Assembly: GCF_000331105.1 (NCBI RefSeq)
Contig: NC_020054.1
Span: 2,388,813 to 2,452,812 of the forward strand
Reading direction: 5' to 3'
Source: Fibrella aestuarina BUZ 2
Lineage (GTDB): Bacteria > Bacteroidota > Bacteroidia > Cytophagales > Spirosomataceae
Length of the DNA stretch: 64,000 bases
Part shown: one piece after another, positions 8,045 through 15,351 of the stretch
Position numbering within the stretch: position 1 is the first letter of the stretch
How the letters are laid out: the number at the start of each line of letters is the position of its first letter
Program-made: the position numbers and the translations under genes
The notes under the pieces: model-generated
Told to the model about the DNA's origin: nothing
Seen by the model: only the letters and a program-made list of their open reading frames with translations
Database searches by the model: none

Positions 8045-8341
8045 ATGACCATTCAGGCCCCTGTTCAGCTACGCCCCGACGCCCGCGACCGGATAATTGA
8101 CACGCTAACAACGCAAAAAATTCCGGCTGAGTATGGCTTACGCGTCGGTATACGTGGGGGCGGCTGCGGCTCATCATGGCTGTTGGGGTTCGACCTGCCC
8201 GGCCCGGCCGATGAAGTGTATCTCATCGATGACGTTCGGGTCATTATCGATAAGCGCCACCTGCTGTATGTGCTCGACGCCACCATCGGCTACGAAGAGT
8301 CGGAAGACGGGCGGGGGTTTGTGGTGGAGAAAGGGGGTTGA
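8045..8341 (+). CDS. IscA/HesB-like protein with a single cysteine
   Basis: A 98-residue protein with the HesB/IscA fold: 'YGLRVGIRGGGCGSSWLLGFD' near residues 30-50 and 'IDKRHLLYVLDATIGYEE' near 70-85. A-type Fe-S carriers normally bind a cluster through three cysteines, one in 'GGCSG' and two in a C-terminal 'CGCG'. Here only Cys41 remains, and the C-terminus is 'RGFVVEKGG'. It may have a role other than cluster delivery, or need a partner for ligands. It stands alone before a large kinase gene; no suf or isc genes are in the window. Confidence 0.8.
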   Translation: MTIQAPVQLRPDARDRIIDTLTTQKIPAEYGLRVGIRGGGCGSSWLLGFDLPGPADEVYLIDDVRVIIDKRHLLYVLDATIGYEESEDGRGFVVEKGG

Positions 8342-8441
8342 TGGTGGTAATTTGTCGGTTCAGTAAGGATAACAAACCGACAAAGCGAAAACATTAACGT
8401 CCAGCGTTGCGTCTGTGGCACGATTTTAGGTAACCTATGGG

Positions 8442-11400
8442 TTGACTGCCATTTTTCTTACTTCATCCGTGGTCTTCATCGAACGACACATATTCTTACT
8501 GCTTGCCTGTATAGCCCTGCTTTTTTCGGGGCTGTGCTATGTGTTGCTGGAGCAGGATGCCCCGGGCGCAACCGATGAGCAGTATGTGGTGGCGTTGCAG
8601 GAACGCATCCGGCAGGAGACCCGCGTCAGCGCCACCGAACTAAAGCAACTGGCGGCCAAAGTAGCCAATACGCCCAGCTATGCCTTCGGCACGCTGGAGC
8701 AGCCTACTCAGTATCCCTATTACATTTTTCGGAATAAAAAGCTGCTTTACTGGTCCGATAACCGGTTTATTCCTGACTACGAGCGCATCGCCAACATCCC
8801 CTTCACCCGGCTGATCGACTTTGATCAGGGGCGGTTTATCGTTAGCCGGATCAAGACGTACCACAAGCGGGATACACTCGAGATTTTTTCGCTCATCAAC
8901 GTCTATCGGCAGTACAACAATACCAATACGTACCTGCAATCGGGCTATAACCCGGCCCTGTTCTCGGTTGATCCGCAGTCGGTAACCACGCAGAAAGGAC
9001 CGTCGCATCAGAATATCTACGATGCGACGCCGGTGTTTCTGTTTTCGGTTATTCCGCCTAAAGTCGATCCGTACCGCAACCACACTACCCCCGTCAACAC
9101 GGTGATTCTGGCTACGTTGGGGGTATTGCTGCTGGGTATTTACGTGATCCGGCAGATTAGCCGCGCGGCCCGGCGACGGCGCTACGAAGCGGGTTTCCTG
9201 TGGCTGGCGGGCTACCTGATCTTGCTGCGGGGGCTGATGCTCTACGTGGGCGTGCCTTATCTGTTCATCGAAAACGATCTGTTCAACGCCAAGCACTACG
9301 CCTCGTCGGAACTGTCGCCCTCGCTGGGTGATCTGATGCTCAACGGGGTCGCGCTGGTCATTCTGGCGTTTTATATCGCCAACAACTACTTCCGGTCACG
9401 TACCTACCGCCGTTTACTGCATCAGAAACCCACGGTCTGGCTCCTGCTGTCGGTGGGCTGCGTGCTATTGAGCTATACGGTCTTTTACTTTTGCTTCACG
9501 CAGTTGAATGATCTCTACGAGAAGTCGCAGTATACGCTCGACCTGTCGCTGAGCATCGAGTTTTCACCCCTGAAGATCGCCTGTCTGCTGTTCTTCGTCA
9601 TCCTGTCGCTCGTATACTTCCTGGCGCAGCACACGCTTGTCAGCCTCTTTACGCGCTTCAACGATCATAATCGCTGGGTAGGCGTTGGGTTGTTCGTGGG
9701 GGCTTCGTTGCTGTCGGTGGGTATTTGCTGGCTGCTCAACCTGACGGTCGAATGGGTGTATGCACTGAATGGCGCGTACTTTCTGGCTCTCTACCTGAGC
9801 GGGTTCCCGCGGTATCTCTACACCTTTCAGTACAAAACATCACTGTACCTGTTTCTGGGCGCGCTGATCTGCGCGGCTACGGCCGCCAACGTGGTCTACG
9901 AGCAAAGCATTCGGAAAGACTGGCTCGCCAAAAAAACGCTGGGTAAACAACTGCTGGCCGAAAACGACGAGTACGGCGAACTGTTGCTGTTCAAAGCCCA
10001 CGAAGGGATTCAGAATGACCTGAACATCCGGCAGGTGCTGCACCCCGACTCGGCGTTGCGGCGGGAGAAAATCCAGCAGCGAATCAAGAGCCGGTATCTC
10101 GATCGCTACCTCGACAAGTACGATACGGAAGTCATTTCCTTCGACGCGCAGGGCAATTCGCTGGATGTAAGCATCAACGCGACGCCGCTCAGCGATTACC
10201 TCAGCCGGTTTCAGCAACCCCGCTACAAAACGATCTACGAAGACCTGTACTTCGTCAATGAGGTCGGTAATCATTTTAATAAAGAGTACGTCAGCTTCAT
10301 TCCTATCCGCAACGGTACCGGTGCTGTGGCTGGGTACGTGGTGCTCGACCTCAAACTGCGGCCGATCACGCCGGGCAATGTGTACCGCGAGTTGCTGGTC
10401 GACAGCAAGACGATTCAGAGCCCCGACGTGCGGGAGTACAGCTACGCGTTTTTCGAGAAAGCCGGGCGCACGGCTACGCCACGGCTGGTCGAAAGCACGG
10501 GTAGCTACAACTATGAACGCAAGCTGCCGGTATCGCTGCTGAACAACCCGGCGCTCTACGACCGGGGAATCACGGTTGAGCGCACGAGCCACCTGGGTAT
10601 ACAGGGCAGCAACGGGCGGATTCTGGTGGTGTCGTCGGCGGCCTATCCGCTCAGTACGGTGCTGGCCAACCTGTCATTTCTGTACCTGATTCTGGTGCTG
10701 TCGGTCATTCTGGTCATTATTCTGTATGCCGTGCAGTATGGGCTGTCGCGGTTTAGCATCAACTATTCGACCCGCATTCAGATCCTGCTCAACGTGGCGT
10801 TCTTCCTGCCGCTGGTGCTGGTTGTGGTGATTATTCTGGGTGTAATCAGCGCCAATTACGTCGCCAATCAGGAAACCAATTACATCAGCAACACCAAGAA
10901 CATCGCGGCCAAAGTATGGACGTACCTGGACGAAAACCTGAAGGGTATTCGCAGCAAAGAAGCGATGGAAGAGGAGTTGCAGTCGATTGCCCGCGACGCC
11001 GACATCGACATCAACCTGTTCGATACGGCCGGGCGACTTTACACCTCCACGCAAATGCTCATTTACGAGAGTGGCAACCTCTCGAAATACATCAACCCGC
11101 AGGCGTTTGTCCACATTGCCGAAGACAAGGAAAACCAGAAGCTCTTGTACGAACAACTGGGCACCAAGCAGTACAGCACGGCCTACGTGGGGGTAAAATC
11201 GCCCGATGGCCGGCTACTGGGCATCATGAGCGTACCTTACTTCTACGCGCAGCCCGAACTCGATAAGCAGTTGCTCGAAGTGGTATCGTCGGCCCTGAGT
11301 GTCTTTACTACGCTGTTTGTGGTGTTTCTGGTGCTGTCTTATTTCGCCGCCGGTAGCCTGACGCGCCCGCTCAAAATGCTGACGCAGCGGATTCGCCGGA

Positions 11401-12236
11401 CGAGCCTCGACCGGCTCAATCAGCAAAAGATCGAGTGGAAGTCCGACGACGAGCTGGGCCTGCTGATTCAGGAATACAACCGGATGCTGTCGAAACTGGA
11501 AGAGAGCAAGGTGTCGCTGGCGCAGAGCGAGAAGCAGTCGGCTTGGCGCGAGATGGCCAAACAGGTGGCGCACGAGATCAAAAATCCGCTGACGCCCATG
11601 AAGCTGACCCTGCAACAGCTACAGCGGACGCTACCGGGCATGAACCCCATCACCGACCGGGCCGTGAGCCGCACCCTCGACTCGCTGCTGGAACAGATCG
11701 ACAACATCAGCGACATCGCCACCTCGTTCTCCGATTTTGCGAATATGCCCATGCCGCAGAACGAACTGGTCGAGCTGTCGGCGGTGCTGCACAAAGCGGC
11801 CGATCTGTTTGCCGACGACCGCCGCGTTACCATCCGCCGCCATATCGATGCCGGCCCGGTTTGGGTGATCGGCGACCGGCAACTGCTGATGCGCATTATC
11901 AATAACCTGATCATCAATGGTATCCAGTCTGTCAGTGCGGACGTACAACCCGTGATCGACCTGCGGTTGTTTGCGCACGACGGCAACGCTAATATTGAAG
12001 TGCATGACAACGGCGAAGGCATTCCCGAGCCCATTCGGCCCAAGGTGTTCCTACCCAATTTCAGCACCAAGCAGGGAGGCACCGGCATTGGGCTGGCGCT
12101 GTCCAAACGCGGTATCGAACACGCTGGCGGCAATATCTGGTTTGAAACCACGGTGGGCGTCGGCACGTCGTTCTTCATCGATATGCCCCTGGCGAGCCCA
12201 GCGCCAGCGCTGGTGGCTGTCAAACAAAAAGGGTAG
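8442..12236 (+). CDS. Large NtrY-like membrane sensor histidine kinase
   Basis: The 1264 residues carry an N-terminal transmembrane helix, an extracytoplasmic domain (about 35-215), a block of about eight membrane helices (about 215-490), a second extracytoplasmic segment, and paired helices near 745-810. A third sensor segment and a final helix lead to a HAMP region ('GSLTRPLKMLTQRI'). The kinase core has 'AKQVAHEIKNPLTPMKLTL' with the phosphorylated His near residue 1044 and a HATPase domain with 'NGEGIPEP' and 'GGTGIGLALSKRGIEHAGG'. The H-box is of the NtrY type. No response regulator gene is adjacent. The start is a TTG; a GTG at 8469 is an equally good alternative. Confidence 0.9.
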   Translation: MTAIFLTSSVVFIERHIFLLLACIALLFSGLCYVLLEQDAPGATDEQYVVALQERIRQETRVSATELKQLAAKVANTPSYAFGTLEQPTQYPYYIFRNKKLLYWSDNRFIPDYERIANIPFTRLIDFDQGRFIVSRIKTYHKRDTLEIFSLINVYRQYNNTNTYLQSGYNPALFSVDPQSVTTQKGPSHQNIYDATPVFLFSVIPPKVDPYRNHTTPVNTVILATLGVLLLGIYVIRQISRAARRRRYEAGFLWLAGYLILLRGLMLYVGVPYLFIENDLFNAKHYASSELSPSLGDLMLNGVALVILAFYIANNYFRSRTYRRLLHQKPTVWLLLSVGCVLLSYTVFYFCFTQLNDLYEKSQYTLDLSLSIEFSPLKIACLLFFVILSLVYFLAQHTLVSLFTRFNDHNRWVGVGLFVGASLLSVGICWLLNLTVEWVYALNGAYFLALYLSGFPRYLYTFQYKTSLYLFLGALICAATAANVVYEQSIRKDWLAKKTLGKQLLAENDEYGELLLFKAHEGIQNDLNIRQVLHPDSALRREKIQQRIKSRYLDRYLDKYDTEVISFDAQGNSLDVSINATPLSDYLSRFQQPRYKTIYEDLYFVNEVGNHFNKEYVSFIPIRNGTGAVAGYVVLDLKLRPITPGNVYRELLVDSKTIQSPDVREYSYAFFEKAGRTATPRLVESTGSYNYERKLPVSLLNNPALYDRGITVERTSHLGIQGSNGRILVVSSAAYPLSTVLANLSFLYLILVLSVILVIILYAVQYGLSRFSINYSTRIQILLNVAFFLPLVLVVVIILGVISANYVANQETNYISNTKNIAAKVWTYLDENLKGIRSKEAMEEELQSIARDADIDINLFDTAGRLYTSTQMLIYESGNLSKYINPQAFVHIAEDKENQKLLYEQLGTKQYSTAYVGVKSPDGRLLGIMSVPYFYAQPELDKQLLEVVSSALSVFTTLFVVFLVLSYFAAGSLTRPLKMLTQRIRRTSLDRLNQQKIEWKSDDELGLLIQEYNRMLSKLEESKVSLAQSEKQSAWREMAKQVAHEIKNPLTPMKLTLQQLQRTLPGMNPITDRAVSRTLDSLLEQIDNISDIATSFSDFANMPMPQNELVELSAVLHKAADLFADDRRVTIRRHIDAGPVWVIGDRQLLMRIINNLIINGIQSVSADVQPVIDLRLFAHDGNANIEVHDNGEGIPEPIRPKVFLPNFSTKQGGTGIGLALSKRGIEHAGGNIWFETTVGVGTSFFIDMPLASPAPALVAVKQKG

Positions 12237-12254
12237 CAATCGCTACCCTTTTTG
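12225..12254. terminator. Bidirectional terminator holding both stop codons
   Basis: Perfect 13-bp arms (12225-12237, 12242-12254) surround a 4-bp loop, with A5 on the left and T5 on the right. The TAG stop of the kinase (12234-12236) and the stop of the convergent NUMOD4 gene (12243-12245) are both in the stem. Confidence 0.85.
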
Positions 12255-12842
12255 TTGCATGCTATAGTAAGACGCCTGTTCCTGCACCGGCTGCTCATCG
12301 TCGAGCACCACGTGTTTCCAGTTTTCGCCCGATCGAATCCGGTTCAGCTGCGTGTGGGTGATGCCAAACTGCCGGGCAATCATTTTCAGGCGATTCTTGT
12401 CGTTGCGCAGCAGCTTCTTGATCATCATCACCTTACTTTCGGTCAGCTTGTAATTGCGTGTCCGTTTGGGTTGCGGCCGGTTCAACACGTTGGGGTTGTT
12501 CCGGTTGTGTTCGATCATAGCCTCTTTCGACGCCCAACGCAGGTTCGAGGCCCGGTTGTTGAGTTTGTCGTGATCAAGGTGAATGACATAGGTCTGATCG
12601 TCTCGCCCGGGTTCCAGAAAATACTCGGCGACGAGCTTATGGACATACCGATTGAGAATCTTACCCTTGATGCGAATGTTGAGTGATCGGTAGCCCTGAA
12701 TGACCGACCCCTTGATGATTGTGCCTTCAGCCCCTGCCCGAAAGCTGCGCAATCGGCCAAAGTTTGATACCTCATAGGTTGGAGATTCGTTGATACCCTC
12801 AAACCTGATCGGCACCCATTGTTCGTTCCAGAAGGTAGCCAT
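12243..12842 (-). CDS. NUMOD4 / HNH domain protein, homing-endonuclease-like
   Basis: The N-terminus 'WNEQWVPIRFEG...YEVSNFGRLRSFR' is a NUMOD4 DNA-binding module. An HNH nuclease core follows ('HLDHDKLNNRASNLRWAS', about residues 90-107). The C-terminus has a helix-turn-helix ('MIARQFGITHTQLNRIRSGENW') like those that give sequence specificity in HNH homing endonucleases. I chose ATG 12842 (MATFWNEQW), since the longer reading from 12947 adds an unrelated tail. The gene stands alone, in no intron or intein. Such free-standing copies are common in Bacteroidota; cleavage activity or a regulatory use are both open. Confidence 0.82.
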   Translation of the reverse strand: MATFWNEQWVPIRFEGINESPTYEVSNFGRLRSFRAGAEGTIIKGSVIQGYRSLNIRIKGKILNRYVHKLVAEYFLEPGRDDQTYVIHLDHDKLNNRASNLRWASKEAMIEHNRNNPNVLNRPQPKRTRNYKLTESKVMMIKKLLRNDKNRLKMIARQFGITHTQLNRIRSGENWKHVVLDDEQPVQEQASYYSMQQKG

Positions 12843-12935
12843 CGTTGAATCGTTTATGAAGTGTGAATGCCCAATACTATCACTACAGTTAGTGAAGAAT
12901 AAATGTTTAACAAAAGTTGAACATTTAAATTCTGC

Positions 12936-12943
12936 CGAAGGTA
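12936..12943 (-). promoter_or_regulatory. Possible -7 element for the NUMOD4 gene
   Basis: On the minus strand TACCTTCG matches TAnnTTTG at 7 of 8 positions, about 95 bases before the start codon. The surrounding 12843-13130 spacer is AT-rich and holds no gene that I can support. Confidence 0.3.
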
Positions 12944-13130
12944 GCAAAAGAACGCGGATATGTATTAATTATCAATAGTTTATCGTGAAAAGCAACGTAT
13001 ATAACCGAGCGTTTAAGGGGGCATACGACCAGAATGTGGAGTGAAGAATTAACAAAAATAATGACCTAAACCGTATTTTGAACAACTAGATGTATGTTTT
13101 TGTCAATTAGGGACAACTATTGAAACGACT

Positions 13131-13493
13131 ATGAGTAAGAAGACATTGGTGATTGGCGCCACTGAAAATACGGCACGCTACGCCAACCGGGCTACCCGCA
13201 GTTTGTTGCAACACGGCCACGATGTTGAACAGATTGGCCTGAAGGCCGGCACCGTGCAGGGCGTACCCATCCAGACGGGCCTCCCCGACCTGACGGACAT
13301 CGACACGGTGACAATGTATGTGGGCGCCCGCAATCAGGCTGGGTACGTCGACTACCTGAAAAAGCTGAAACCCCGCCGGGTGATCTTCAACCCCGGTGCC
13401 GAAAACCACGACCTCGCCCGCCAACTACAGCAAGAAGGCATCGAACCCATCGAAGCCTGCACACTGGTGATGCTGTCAATCGGGAATTATTGA
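13131..13493 (+). CDS. CoA-binding domain protein (YccU/COG1832 type)
   Basis: A 120-residue stand-alone Rossmann domain: 'KTLVIGATENTARYANRATRSLLQHGHDV' is the glycine-poor nucleotide-binding start, and 'FNPGAENHDLARQLQQEGIEPIEACTLVML' the end. It matches the CoA_binding_2 family related to the N-terminal part of succinyl-CoA ligase. Members bind CoA but their role is unknown. The gene is monocistronic, convergent with the methyltransferase, and separated from it by a repeat array. Confidence 0.87.
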   Translation: MSKKTLVIGATENTARYANRATRSLLQHGHDVEQIGLKAGTVQGVPIQTGLPDLTDIDTVTMYVGARNQAGYVDYLKKLKPRRVIFNPGAENHDLARQLQQEGIEPIEACTLVMLSIGNY

Positions 13494-13496
13494 TTT

Positions 13497-13632
13497 GGCT
13501 ACGCCGTCATTGGTTGTCATTTGCCTGCGGCGTCATTAATTGTCATTTGTGGTCATTGATTGTTTTTTACAACGAATGACAACGAATGACAACGAATGAC
13601 AACGAATGACAACCAATGACAACCAATGACAC
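13497..13632. repeat. 10-bp tandem repeat array with an inverted counterpart
   Basis: Bases 13571-13630 are six tandem 10-mers, four AACGAATGAC then two AACCAATGAC. The left half (13497-13566) holds degenerate reverse complements (GTCATTGGTT, GTCATTAATT, GTCATTGATT), with TTTTTT near the centre. The whole block can fold on itself and fills the gap between two convergent genes. Confidence 0.85.
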
Positions 13633-13636
13633 TTCC

Positions 13637-14539
13637 TTATATCCGCTCGAAGACCAGCCGGTGATGGTCCATGGTTTCGCGCTCGAAGCAGACCCGGTTG
13701 GGGCTCACGCGGAACACCGCGATGAGGTCGCGGAAGGCCGGGTTGGTGAGCAAACGCGGCAGGAGGGAAGCGTAGAGCAGGTATTTCTCCAGGTCGAAAG
13801 CCCGGAAGCGTTTGCGCCACTGACCAATGGTTTCGATGTAATCGAGACGGCCGCTGCTTTCGGAAACCAGTTTGAAGTGAGCGCTTGCCGCCCGCTCGAC
13901 CTGCTGGTAGCCGTAGGGTAACCACGAACCTGGAAACTGGGCGATCATTAGCGCGAGCGCGTAGGCGTCGGAGTCTTTGGGTGCGTCGAGGCTGATCTGA
14001 TCATAATCGATCATGTTCTTGCCGAACACCATCGTCTGCATGTAGAACCGCTTGCCCTTGGGCAGGAGTTGCGCCAGATTGGCGAAGAAGTTGGCGTAAA
14101 CGGCGTCCTGCTGCCCGGCTTTCCATTGCTCGATGGAGCAGAAATGTTCGAGCCCACCGATGCACGAAACGGCGTCGAACGTCCCGTAATCGGCGGGGGT
14201 GATCTGCCGACAGTCTTTCACCTCGACCGTCAGCCCGTTTTTGGTGCAGGCCGCCGCCTGAGCTGACGAGAGCGTGACGCCCCGGGCGTTGGCGCCCCGC
14301 CCTTTGATGTAGGTAAGAAACGGCCCCCAGCCGCAGCCCATGTCGAGCACCTTGGTACCCTGCCCGATCCCGAGGCTATCGGCAATGAACTGGTGTTTCT
14401 GGCGCTGGGCTTCTTCGAGGGTGAGCGTAAAATCGCCATTGTACATCGCACCGCTGTAGTCGCCGGTTTCGCCTACGCTACGCCGGAAGATAGTGTCGAT
14501 GGTGGAGTAGGTAAACTCCAGATCGGATTGAGAAGCCAT
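13637..14539 (-). CDS. SAM-dependent methyltransferase, cyclopropane-fatty-acid synthase family
   Basis: A 300-residue class I methyltransferase. 'KVLDMGCGWGPFLTYIKGRGA' (residues 63-83) is the SAM-binding loop, 'GVTLSSAQAA' and 'DAVSCIGGLEHF' are typical of the CFA/mycolic-acid methyltransferase family, and 'YSGAMYNGDFTLTLEEAQRQKHQFI' matches the family N-terminal segment. Standard CFA synthases are about 380-420 residues, so this short form may act on another substrate. It precedes no lipid gene. Confidence 0.82.
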   Translation of the reverse strand: MASQSDLEFTYSTIDTIFRRSVGETGDYSGAMYNGDFTLTLEEAQRQKHQFIADSLGIGQGTKVLDMGCGWGPFLTYIKGRGANARGVTLSSAQAAACTKNGLTVEVKDCRQITPADYGTFDAVSCIGGLEHFCSIEQWKAGQQDAVYANFFANLAQLLPKGKRFYMQTMVFGKNMIDYDQISLDAPKDSDAYALALMIAQFPGSWLPYGYQQVERAASAHFKLVSESSGRLDYIETIGQWRKRFRAFDLEKYLLYASLLPRLLTNPAFRDLIAVFRVSPNRVCFERETMDHHRLVFERI

Positions 14540-14615
14540 AGCCAGGTGATTAAGGGGCAGGTACGGGTTAGCCTGTTAATCGCCAAGGTAGCGTATTCTC
14601 CTGACTATCTGCTAC

Positions 14616-15251
14616 TTATTTTCGGCCGAAATCGGCGGGGTTTTCACCCCATTCGGTGGTCTCCCATTTCAGGATCGCGTTGGCAAACCGGTGGGTCGTC
14701 AGCCAGGTTTCGGCGCGGTCGAGCAGTTCGAACAGCTCGGCGTTGCGGGGTGTGGGGTCGAGTTTGGTGTTGGCCTTTTTCTTTTTCACCCAGCTGATAG
14801 CCGTGCGCGAATCCGAATAGATGGGCAGGTTGCTGTTGCGCTGATGCAACAGGGCTAGCGCGTGCACGATCGCCAGAAACTCGCCGATGTTGTTGGTACC
14901 GTCGGGGTAGGGGCCGCGGTGGAAGATTTTCTCGCGGGTGGGCAGGTAGATGCCCTGGTATTCCATGTCGCCGGTGGCCGTGTTCCAGGCGGCATCCACT
15001 ACGACACTATCCTCGATGGGTGGGCGTTGCAGGCTGCTGAGCTTCAGCTGTGGCGCGGTTTTAGGCTTGTTTCCCACGTACCGGCGCGGGTCGTCGGTGT
15101 AGGCTTTCATCGCCTCAATCTTGCTGTCGAACGACTTGTACAGCGCCTTATCGAACCCCTCGACCTGCTTGCGGCACACGTCCCAATCGTCGAACACGCC
15201 CGTTTGCCGTCCCTGCCACACCACGTAATATTTCTGCTTCTTCTTCGCCAT
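14616..15251 (-). CDS. rnhA: Ribonuclease HI with N-terminal hybrid-binding domain
   Basis: RNase HI removes RNA from RNA-DNA hybrids. The N-terminal 50 residues ('KKQKYYVVWQGRQTGVFDDWDVCRKQVEGF') are the viroplasmin-like hybrid-binding domain seen in eukaryotic RNase H1 and many Bacteroidota. The catalytic domain has Asp86 ('VVDAAWN'), Glu124 ('NNIGEFLAI'), Asp147 ('YSDSRTAISW') and the last Asp near 208 ('ENPADFGRK'). I chose ATG 15251 (MAKKKQKYYV); the ORF extends 27 codons upstream into a repeat that is unlikely to be coding. Length is 211 residues. Confidence 0.93.
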   Translation of the reverse strand: MAKKKQKYYVVWQGRQTGVFDDWDVCRKQVEGFDKALYKSFDSKIEAMKAYTDDPRRYVGNKPKTAPQLKLSSLQRPPIEDSVVVDAAWNTATGDMEYQGIYLPTREKIFHRGPYPDGTNNIGEFLAIVHALALLHQRNSNLPIYSDSRTAISWVKKKKANTKLDPTPRNAELFELLDRAETWLTTHRFANAILKWETTEWGENPADFGRK

Positions 15252-15258
15252 ACTGGTT

Positions 15259-15351
15259 AAACGCGAAGGCGCAAAGGTACACGCGAAGGGCGCAAAGAAT
15301 ACCATTCGACATCCTTTACGCCCTTCGCGCATTCTTTGCGCCTTCGCGTTT
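15259..15351. repeat. Compound inverted repeat between iorB and rnhA
   Basis: Outer arms 15259-15276 and 15334-15351 pair perfectly over 18 bp, inner arms 15282-15292 and 15319-15329 over 11 bp. The left side is two tandem ~20-bp units based on ACGCGAAGG(G)CGCAAAG. The iorB stop codon lies in the right arm, so this may end iorB transcription. A minus-strand TACCTTTG (15272-15279), an exact -7 consensus, falls inside and could start rnhA. Confidence 0.75.
15272..15279 (-). promoter_or_regulatory. Candidate -7 element for rnhA inside the repeat
   Basis: TACCTTTG on the minus strand fits TAnnTTTG exactly and lies about 20 bases before the chosen rnhA start. Its place in a repeat unit makes it possible that the match is incidental. 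Confidence 0.35.

Noticed and set aside
12771..12785. Second copy of the AAACCT...AGGTTT palindrome
   Set aside because: Only CCTCATAGGTT matches and it is within the coding region of the NUMOD4 gene; chance.
13571..13630. CRISPR array
   Set aside because: The 10-bp units are contiguous without spacers, and no cas genes are present.
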